A DNA stretch of 64,000 bases from Porticoccaceae bacterium (GTDB lineage Bacteria; Pseudomonadota; Gammaproteobacteria; Pseudomonadales; Porticoccaceae), in the NCBI GenBank assembly GCA_018069525.1, contig JAGPUQ010000019.1, positions 34,647 to 98,646 of the forward strand, read 5' to 3'. The position numbers and the translations under genes are program-made. The notes under the pieces were generated by a model. The model was given only the letters and a program-made list of their open reading frames with translations, was not told the DNA's origin and searched no databases. Below, one piece after another: positions 57,475 to 64,000 of the stretch (its first letter is position 1; each line of letters begins with the position of its first letter).

Positions 57475-58803
57475 TCAACCGTCATCGCCCGCAACCTTAG
57501 CGGGTTCATGGTTTTCGTACACCACCAGGGGTTGAGATTCACCTTTGATGACCTGTGCATCGATCACCACTTTCTGGACATTCTCCTCGGAGGGAATATC
57601 GTACATGGTATCAAGCAGCACGCCTTCCAAAATCGAGCGTAAACCCCGCGCGCCGGTTTTGCGCTCGAGGGCTTTTGCCGCAATCTCGTCAAGGGCATCC
57701 TCGCGAATATCCAGCTCCACACCTTCCATCTCAAACAACACACCGTACTGTTTGGTAAGCGAGTTCTTGGGTTCGGTAAGAATACTGACCAGCGCATCCT
57801 TGTCGAGTTCTTCCAGGGTAGCCACCACCGGTAGGCGCCCAACAAACTCTGGGATCAGGCCGAAGCGAACTAAATCATCGGGCTCTAACTCCACCAACGT
57901 TTCACCAATATTACGCTCGCTTTCAGCACCGCGTACCGTGGCACTAAAACCGATGCCGCCCTTATCCGAGCGCTGCTCGATAATTTTTTCCAGGCCGGAA
58001 AATGCGCCGCCACAGATAAACAAGATATTCCCGGTGTCCACCTGTAAAAATTCTTGCTGGGGATGCTTGCGGCCGCCTTGAGGCGGTACCGAGGCTATGG
58101 TGCCTTCAATGAGTTTCAGCAGGGCTTGCTGGACACCTTCACCAGACACATCACGGGTGATGGAGGGGTTGTCAGATTTACGAGAAATTTTGTCGATTTC
58201 ATCGATGTAGACAATCCCACGCTGGGCTTTTTCGACATCGTAGTCGCACTTTTGCAGGAGTTTCTGGATGATGTTTTCGACATCTTCACCCACATAACCA
58301 GCTTCGGTCAGCGTGGTCGCATCGGCAATCGTAAATGGCACATCGAGCAAGCGTGCGAGGGTCTCAGCTAACAAGGTTTTACCGCTGCCTGTGGGACCTA
58401 CCAGCAGAATATTACTTTTGCCGAGTTCAACCTCACTATCCACCTTACCTTTGGCCGATTTACCCTTATCCGAGCTGGAAGTGGCTTTGCTCGCACTCAT
58501 TTCAAGGCGTTTGTAGTGGTTGTACACTGCCACCGAAAGAATTTTTTTGGCGCGTTTCTGGCCAATCACATACTCGTCAAGAATGGCGTTTATTTCATGG
58601 GGAACCGGTAGCTTTTCGCCCGCTTCGCCGGAGCTAGTCTCTTGAATTTCTTCAGAAATAATATCGTTACAAAGATCGACACACTCATCGCAAACAAACA
58701 CCGATGGGCCCGCAATTAACTTGCGAACCTCGTGTTGGCTCTTGCCGCAAAATGAGCAGTAGAGTAGCTTGCCGTCGTCTTTTTCGTCGCCCTGATCGCT
58801 CAC
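57475..58803 (-). CDS. clpX: ATP-dependent Clp protease ATP-binding subunit ClpX
   Basis: A 442-residue AAA+ unfoldase for ClpP. The N-terminal zinc finger has Cys16, Cys19 (YCSFC), Cys38 and Cys41 (VCDEC). Walker A is [12 protein letters not shown] and Walker [10 protein letters not shown]. The pore loop GYVGEDV and the ClpP-docking IGF loop (GGIGFS) are present. It has a longer insert around residue 95-120 ([18 protein letters not shown]) than E. coli ClpX. It lies 92 bp after clpP in the usual tig-clpP-clpX-lon order. Confidence 0.97.
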   Translation of the reverse strand: MSDQGDEKDDGKLLYCSFCGKSQHEVRKLIAGPSVFVCDECVDLCNDIISEEIQETSSGEAGEKLPVPHEINAILDEYVIGQKRAKKILSVAVYNHYKRLEMSASKATSSSDKGKSAKGKVDSEVELGKSNILLVGPTGSGKTLLAETLARLLDVPFTIADATTLTEAGYVGEDVENIIQKLLQKCDYDVEKAQRGIVYIDEIDKISRKSDNPSITRDVSGEGVQQALLKLIEGTIASVPPQGGRKHPQQEFLQVDTGNILFICGGAFSGLEKIIEQRSDKGGIGFSATVRGAESERNIGETLVELEPDDLVRFGLIPEFVGRLPVVATLEELDKDALVSILTEPKNSLTKQYGVLFEMEGVELDIREDALDEIAAKALERKTGARGLRSILEGVLLDTMYDIPSEENVQKVVIDAQVIKGESQPLVVYENHEPAKVAGDDG

Positions 58804-58895
58804 AGGAGTATCTCCAATTGGAAATTTAGGGATTAGCCGCCATAAAACATAGCACTAATCCACAGAATCGTAAAGTTTGGGGGGTGCAGCAGAAA

Positions 58896-59579
58896 CTAGT
58901 CACGCTGGCTCAATACTTCGTCCACCAGACCGTATTCCTTAGCTTCCTCGGCACTCAGAAAGTTGTCGCGCTCGGTATCCAGGGCGACTTTTTCCACCGT
59001 TTGACCTGTGTGAAAGGCCATACGCTCGTTGAGTCGCTCGCGAATATTCAGGATTTCCTGGGCGTGGATGTGAATATCCGAAGCCTGGCCATGGGCACCG
59101 CCGCTGGGCTGATGAATCATGCAGCGCGAATTCGGCAGAGTATAGCGTTTCCCCTTGGCACCCGCCGCTAACAGGAAGGCCCCCATGCTGGCAGCCTGAC
59201 CAATACACATAGTACTGACATCGGGCTTGATAAACTGCATCGTGTCGTAAATAGACAGTCCGGCCGTAACCGAGCCACCGGGAGAATTAATGTAGAGGTG
59301 GATATCTTTTTCAGGGTTTTCTGATTCCAGAAACAAGAGCTGGGCGACCACCAGGTTCGCCATATAATCTTCCACCTGACCGACCAGGAAAATAACGCGC
59401 TCCTTAAGCAACCGCGAATAGATATCGAACGAGCGCTCGCCACGAGAGGTCTGCTCAATCACCATTGGCACCAGGCCGCCGGCAGCAGTGATTTCGGTAT
59501 TGCTTAAAGAGTTATTCCAGGAATTGATCGAACCATTGCCCATGTAATTGCCCATGTAATTGCCCATGTCGTCGTGCAT
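58896..59579 (-). CDS. clpP: ATP-dependent Clp protease proteolytic subunit
   Basis: A 227-residue serine protease with the triad Ser131 (GQAASMGAF), His156 (MIHQPSG) and Asp205 (DTERDNF). The N-terminal propeptide region is unusual: [19 protein letters not shown] contains a repeated MGNY unit coded by three 12-bp repeats, giving four in-frame ATG codons. The first ATG (59579) has AGAGG about twelve bases upstream. Mature ClpP should start near GLVPMVIEQ, so the extra residues are probably cleaved off. Confidence 0.95.
   Translation of the reverse strand: MHDDMGNYMGNYMGNGSINSWNNSLSNTEITAAGGLVPMVIEQTSRGERSFDIYSRLLKERVIFLVGQVEDYMANLVVAQLLFLESENPEKDIHLYINSPGGSVTAGLSIYDTMQFIKPDVSTMCIGQAASMGAFLLAAGAKGKRYTLPNSRCMIHQPSGGAHGQASDIHIHAQEILNIRERLNERMAFHTGQTVEKVALDTERDNFLSAEEAKEYGLVDEVLSQRD
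59535..59570. repeat. Three 12-bp repeats in the clpP N-terminal coding region
   Basis: ATTGCCCATGTA, ATTGCCCATGTA, ATTGCCCATGTC on the plus strand. Each unit adds MGNY and another ATG to the ClpP leader. Copy number could change without a frameshift. Confidence 0.85.
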
Positions 59580-59910
59580 ACCGTTTTTCAGCCTCTATAT
59601 ATTAAGATCAAGATATTAAGATTAAGCGTTACATTATTAAGCGTTGAATTTAAGCCATTGTAACGACCTTACCCGGTCAGGCAAACCCAAGAGTGCAGTA
59701 TCCGCTATTTTTTTTAAACCAGGCCCAGACTCAATACCGGGAATGCCCTGAAACACGGCATTAACCCGGATTAAAACCAAAAAACCCCGAAACGGCTCAT
59801 CGTGTGATGACCCTCTCCGAGGTTTTTCGCGCCTTAACTCTTATCGTACTCTTGTCTTACTCTTACCTTAAACGTCACTTGCGCCCGGCCTTACCAGGGC
59901 TACCAAGATA
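59580..59910. other. clpP-tig intergenic region
   Basis: About 330 bp holding the clpP promoter region and the tig terminator hairpin. The sequence next to clpP (TATTAAGATCAAGATATTAAGATTAAGCG) repeats ATTAAGATTAAG-like motifs. No gene is seen; the 60-codon plus-strand frame at 59804 has no ribosome site or coding character. Confidence 0.5.
59779..59827 (-). terminator. Candidate terminator of tig
   Basis: On the minus strand AAAACC(T)CGG, then an inner hairpin TCATC-ACAC-GATGA, then CCG...CGGGGTTTTTT. The outer stem is imperfect but the T-run and position, about 85 bp after tig, fit a terminator. Confidence 0.55.
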
Positions 59911-61257
59911 TTACCCCGCGTCTGCACCCTCTGTATCACCTGGTTCATCACCGGGTTTGGCATCGGGTTTCACCGCGTCTTCATAAGATTGCTCTTCTTC
60001 GGTAACGCTGGCCACCGCTGCGATGTGATCAATGACCTGGTCCTCTAATACCGAGGACTGTACGGTATTCAACATTTGCTCATTGCTGTAGTAGTACGAC
60101 ACGACTTGTTCTGGCTGGTCATAAGTGGCGGCAATTTCGTCAATTTGAGCTCGTACGCTGTCGTCGTTTACTTTGATTTCAGCCACCTTAACGGTTTCAG
60201 CCACAATCAAACCCAGGGCCACGCGGCGCTCGGCCTGCTCAGAGAACAGTTCGTCCGGCAGTAGTGAGGGATCAAACTCTCGGCCACCGCCAAATTGCGA
60301 GACCATTTGCTCGCGCAGGGCTGCGACTTCACCGGCGACTAATGCACTCGGCAAGGCTACCTCGTGCAGTTCGATCAATTGCTCCAGCACTCGGCCTTTA
60401 AATTTGGTCTTAATGGCATTGTTAAGCTCGCGGGTCATGTTTTTGCGCACTTCGTCCCGAAATGCCTGCTCTCCACCCTCTTTAACACCAAACTGTGTAA
60501 AAAATTCGTCGTCCAGTTCTGGCAAATGCCGCTGCTGCACTTCGCTGACCTTGAGTTCAAATTCAACGGCCGCGCCTTGCAAGTCTTCTTTGTTGTAATC
60601 GTCGGGGAAAGTCAGCTTGGCGGTTTTTTCGTCGCCCGCCGACAGACCAATTAACGCGTCTTCAAAACCCGGGATCATCTGCCCAGAACCCAGCACCAGG
60701 TTGCTGCCTTCGGCAGAGCCTCCCTCAAACGCTTCGCCGTCTTTGCGGCCGATATAGTCGAAGACCACCTGATCATCTGTTGCCGCCGCACGCTCAACCG
60801 TCTTCCAGCTCACGCGCTGCTCGCGCAAATTTTCGATCATAGTGTCGAGGTCTGCGTCGGTGACTTGCGCAACCGGCTTGACCACCGAGACCTTTGAAAA
60901 ATCTGCCAGCTCGATTTCTGGATAGACCTCAAAGGTGGCAACGAACTCAAGATCCTGTCCAGGCTCATCCTTGGTTGGCTCAATCTTCGGCTGACCCGCT
61001 GGACGCACGCTCTCCTGGGTGATCGCTTCGTAAAACGAACGGCTCATGGTTTCACCAACCACTTCCTGACGCACGCCAGCACCGTAGCGCTGGCGAACCA
61101 CGCGCAAGGGCACTTTGCCCTGTCGAAAACCATCAAGGCGAATGGTTTTAGCCGCCTTGTTGAGTCTTTCGTTAATTTCCTGTTCGATGGTATCTGCGGG
61201 AACGCCCACGGTCAGGCGGCGTTCCAGGCCGGAAGTCGTCTCGATGGAAACCTGCAT
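59911..61257 (-). CDS. tig: Trigger factor
   Basis: A 448-residue ribosome-bound chaperone and prolyl isomerase. The ribosome-docking signature is GFRQGKVPLRVVRQRYG (about residue 44-60). The FKBP domain lies at about 155-245 (FDYIGRKDGEAFEGG, VLGSGQMIPGFEDALIG). A helical C-terminal domain completes the chaperone arms. The tail is acidic and Gly/Asp-rich (DAKPGDEPGDTEGAD). It precedes clpP in transcription order, with tRNA-Leu 70 bp upstream on the same strand. Confidence 0.97.
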   Translation of the reverse strand: MQVSIETTSGLERRLTVGVPADTIEQEINERLNKAAKTIRLDGFRQGKVPLRVVRQRYGAGVRQEVVGETMSRSFYEAITQESVRPAGQPKIEPTKDEPGQDLEFVATFEVYPEIELADFSKVSVVKPVAQVTDADLDTMIENLREQRVSWKTVERAAATDDQVVFDYIGRKDGEAFEGGSAEGSNLVLGSGQMIPGFEDALIGLSAGDEKTAKLTFPDDYNKEDLQGAAVEFELKVSEVQQRHLPELDDEFFTQFGVKEGGEQAFRDEVRKNMTRELNNAIKTKFKGRVLEQLIELHEVALPSALVAGEVAALREQMVSQFGGGREFDPSLLPDELFSEQAERRVALGLIVAETVKVAEIKVNDDSVRAQIDEIAATYDQPEQVVSYYYSNEQMLNTVQSSVLEDQVIDHIAAVASVTEEEQSYEDAVKPDAKPGDEPGDTEGADAG

Positions 61258-61327
61258 GGCTTGTCCTCGTTAATTCAGTATCAATAATGAACGCCGGTAA
61301 CTTAAGTCGTAAATTACAGCATGTATT

Positions 61328-61732
<405 letters not shown>

Positions 61733-63091
61733 TCAACCACCCGGTCTGGAGATCAACACTATTGCCGGGACATCACTCAAATTTTCTATCATCACCTGAC
61801 CAGCCCCTACGGGAATTAGCACCGCGTTTTCCGCCGCTAAGGGGCTACCCGCTAGCAGTACCGAGTTGACCGCCATCGCCAGGGCATAGCGCCCCTCGGT
61901 CGCCATCGGCCACTGTACACCGGGGGCAAGTGTTACCCTCTCCACTGAAAAATCGTCAAATTCTACAATCAATTCCCGACGCAAACCCGGGCTGTCTTCC
62001 AACACCACAAATTCGCTATCTACCGGGGGTGTGGTGGTCATCAAGGCGACCGCCGCCTCGGTGTCCCAGTGCTGTTGAGTCAGCACCTCCTGGGCAAACG
62101 ATAAAATTTTGCGCTCGTATACTGGGGTTTGAAACTCCACGGTGCGCACGCCATGTTGCAAGGAGTGCGGCAGTAAGCACGGCACTTTCACCACATCGCC
62201 TACAACCAGCGGCTTTAGCTGGGTAAAGCGATTCATCGCTTGCCGCAGCGCAGCTTCCCTACTCTGCAGTTCAAGCGGTAAAGCCTCGCCGCCTAATCCA
62301 CTACTTATTGCGCTATCTATTTCGCGACGCACCTGTTCATAGGCGCCGGTGCTAGCGCGAAAAGCACGGCGAAAACTCGCATCATCGGGGTATTCCGCTT
62401 GCACCTGGGTATCAAAGCCGTAGCGAATCGCGCCGACACCCTCCGGCCACGCGGTTTTGTCCACATGAGTGACGACATAGACTTCACGTTTTTCTTCGTG
62501 TAACTCCAGATAAAGATCGCCATAGACCGGTTCGGGTAGCGGATCGAGTATTTTGAGTAAATTGATGCTCTGGCAATCCCCGCCTAGTAGCGCATCTCCG
62601 GCAAGCGCCAACAACCAGGGCAAGGGAATATTCCTGTCCTCACTACCGATACCCGACTGCCCTCGAGCTTCGATTCCGCTATACCAAAGCTCCCGTCCCC
62701 AGGGTTTGGGAATAATCACCGGGATAAGGTTGGCGGGGGCATCCAGCGCAATCACCGACACCGAACAATGCTGCGCGAAGTCCTTGAGCAGCGCCTCGCC
62801 ATTACGCGATGCCCCACCGACAGCATTGTTGTTCGCACACTCGACCTCCAACCAGCTTTCCGCGGCTGCGAGCTGATCCGTCACCACCAAATGTGGCTGC
62901 GCCATCGCCGAGGTTTTATACAGCAGAGTGATCAAGCGAATACAAGGCTGCTGGGGCAGATACCACTGCCGATGATCCCAGTAAAAAGTCACCAATTCGG
63001 TGCTACACGGATCGACAGCACTAAGCACCCGGCCCAGCACCGCGCTTTTATCGTCATTTTCGATGAAACAATCCGTCAGTTTCAGGATCAT
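61733..63091 (-). CDS. Type I phosphomannose isomerase-like (cupin) protein of uncertain function
   Basis: A 452-residue protein. The segment PKPWGRELWYSGIEARG (129-144) resembles the PKPWGG motif of type I mannose-6-phosphate isomerases. INLLKILDPLPEPVYGDLYLELHEEKREVYVV resembles the following cupin strands with possible metal ligands (Glu, His). The C-terminal part (ELIVEFDDFSVERVTLAPG, IPVGAGQVMIENLSDVPAIVL) looks like a second cupin. The N-terminal 115 residues are unlike the enzyme. Metal-binding His residues of true isomerases are not all evident, so a sugar-isomerase activity is unproven. It stands alone, on the minus strand. Confidence 0.55.
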   Translation of the reverse strand: MILKLTDCFIENDDKSAVLGRVLSAVDPCSTELVTFYWDHRQWYLPQQPCIRLITLLYKTSAMAQPHLVVTDQLAAAESWLEVECANNNAVGGASRNGEALLKDFAQHCSVSVIALDAPANLIPVIIPKPWGRELWYSGIEARGQSGIGSEDRNIPLPWLLALAGDALLGGDCQSINLLKILDPLPEPVYGDLYLELHEEKREVYVVTHVDKTAWPEGVGAIRYGFDTQVQAEYPDDASFRRAFRASTGAYEQVRREIDSAISSGLGGEALPLELQSREAALRQAMNRFTQLKPLVVGDVVKVPCLLPHSLQHGVRTVEFQTPVYERKILSFAQEVLTQQHWDTEAAVALMTTTPPVDSEFVVLEDSPGLRRELIVEFDDFSVERVTLAPGVQWPMATEGRYALAMAVNSVLLAGSPLAAENAVLIPVGAGQVMIENLSDVPAIVLISRPGG

Positions 63092-63459
63092 AAAGCCAGC
63101 CCAAAGAGAAGATTGGCAGTTTACCAGCAGAGTAAGGCTGTCGTCTCAGCTCGATTGAAAAAGCAGGATTTTACCCAGGGCTGGGGACAGCTGCTTTATA
63201 AACGCCCTGCACAGGTGTCGCTAAAAGAGGGTTGACCCAACTCGGTTTTAGTCCTTAAATGGCGCACTCTGTACAGGTTACACCGATACAGGTGGATTCG
63301 AGGTTGCTTAGTTGCCTGAAATCCTGGTCAAGGAACTGGAATCCTGATGTAAGACTATAGTTTGGTTTGGCCATAAACTAACAACAATCACATATTGTGG
63401 CTAAAACGAACCTTAACTAAAGCTAATAAATATTAATCGACAAACACCGGAGTTTCATC
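63092..63459. other. Divergent intergenic region before the lipoprotein gene
   Basis: About 370 bp with promoters for two divergent genes. No RNA gene or coding frame is supported. CCGGAG lies about eight bases before the lipoprotein ATG. Confidence 0.5.
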
Positions 63460-64000
63460 ATGATCAAACTGAACAAACTAGCTTCTATCACGGCACTCAC
63501 CGCAATTTTTACTCTCGGCCTGGTCGGCTGTGGCGACAAGGGCTCTGACGCCGCGGACGAAGGCGCCTCGATGCTCGACAGCATGAAAGATACCGCCTCA
63601 AGCGCTATGGAGCATGCCTCAGACATGACCGAACAAGCCTCCGACGCTGCTGCTGGCGCTGCAGATTCAGTCGGCGACGCCACCGGCGCTGTAGTTGATA
63701 GTGCGTCAGAAACCGCCGGCGATATTACTGACATGGCCACAGATGCAGCTAACAGTGCCGTTTCGAGCGCTGCAGAAGCAGCTTCAGACCTGAGTGGAAA
63801 TATGATCTCGACCCCTACCCTCACCGATGCCGTTAGTGGTGCCGATTTATCTGGGGTAACTGATGTCGACACTGCCATGCAGGCCGCGACAGATGCTGCT
63901 ACTAAAGCTGCTACTGAAGCTGCGACAGATGCTGCTACTAAAGCTGCTACTGAAGCTGCGACAGATGCTGCTACTAAAGCTGCTACTGAAGCTGCGACAG
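63460..64000 (+). CDS. Alanine-rich repeat lipoprotein, 3' end beyond the window
   Basis: At least 180 residues, cut by the window edge. The signal peptide (LASITALTAIFTLG) ends with lipobox LVGC, Cys24, followed by GDKGSDAADE. A negative residue at +3 and not +2 leaves outer-membrane sorting likely. The rest is very rich in Ala, Asp, Ser and Thr (for example SSAMEHASDMTEQASDAAAGAADSVGD) and should be a long helix, of the LEA or apolipoprotein-like kind. From about residue 143 a 12-residue unit ATDAATKAATEA repeats exactly. No enzyme domain is visible. Function unknown. Confidence 0.75.
   Translation, partial: MIKLNKLASITALTAIFTLGLVGCGDKGSDAADEGASMLDSMKDTASSAMEHASDMTEQASDAAAGAADSVGDATGAVVDSASETAGDITDMATDAANSAVSSAAEAASDLSGNMISTPTLTDAVSGADLSGVTDVDTAMQAATDAATKAATEAATDAATKAATEAATDAATKAATEAAT
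63886..64000. repeat. 36-bp perfect tandem repeat in the lipoprotein gene
   Basis: Unit boundaries at 63886, 63922, 63958 and 63994. Three full identical copies and seven bases of a fourth are seen before the window ends. Each codes for ATDAATKAATEA, itself three tetrapeptides of the form T-D/K/E-A-A. Perfect identity at third positions points to recent expansion. Confidence 0.93.

Noticed and set aside
63423..63878. A 151-residue minus-strand reading frame, low complexity
   Set aside because: It is the reverse of the alanine-rich lipoprotein gene; the plus frame has a signal peptide, lipobox and ribosome site, while the minus frame is a compositional shadow.

Overview
The window reads as chromosome of a gammaproteobacterium of the Pseudomonadales/Cellvibrionales type. 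The main reason is gene order. From the right end leftward it runs tRNA-Leu, tig, clpP, clpX, lon, hupB, ppiD, mltD, methyltransferase, rnhA, dnaQ, nhaB, fimL, sohB, DUF934, cysI, metH, nfuA. From memory this is close to the PA1800-PA1847 order of Pseudomonas aeruginosa, with gloB and other genes missing. Cellvibrionales is a guess from the overall gene style. No phage, IS element, CRISPR array or rRNA was seen, and only one tRNA.

Layout. 1-3.3 kb: a catabolic-looking group of a UbiD-type prFMN decarboxylase, its small D subunit and a VAO/4-cresol-dehydrogenase-family flavoprotein with an altered active site. 3.3-4.7 kb: two unknown exported proteins and a small coding relic. 5.1-10 kb: an aa3-type cytochrome c oxidase operon whose subunit II carries two extra haem-c domains and which has two different subunit III genes. 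10-15 kb: a membrane stress-type protein, DUF2489, an AEC transporter, rmuC and murI. 15-23.2 kb: a nine-gene minus-strand chemotaxis operon, cheY-cheA-parA-STAS-cheR-cheD-cheB-X-cheW. X carries a CheZ-like DxxxQ motif, and a perfect CRP-type site lies upstream of cheY. 23.7-30.2 kb: an AddB-like and AddA-like nuclease/helicase pair. 30.4-33.6 kb: DAHP synthase, two tandem TetR paralogues and nfuA. 33.9-41.8 kb: metH, a 42-residue membrane peptide, cysI-DUF934 and a PA2778/PA2779-type pair. 42-46 kb: a CPA2 antiporter, sohB and fimL. 46.3-47.8 kb: nhaB broken by one nonsense codon and two frameshifts. 47.9-63 kb: replication and repair, murein and proteostasis genes, tRNA-Leu and a phosphomannose-isomerase-like protein. 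The right edge cuts an alanine-rich lipoprotein with a 36-bp coding repeat.

The genes fit a respiring, motile or surface-responsive free-living bacterium. FimL (a cAMP-linked pilus regulator in Pseudomonas) and the CRP-type site before cheY together suggest a cAMP link to the chemosensory operon, which is inference. A recurring oddity is the number of short, often degenerate tandem repeats with units of 7 to 39 bp, mostly between genes. The best are 8 x 14 bp after mltD and 4 x 13 bp upstream of hupB. I found no clear new defence or mobile system. The strongest leads are the altered flavoprotein, the CheZ-like protein, the unusual oxidase operon and the lipoprotein repeat.
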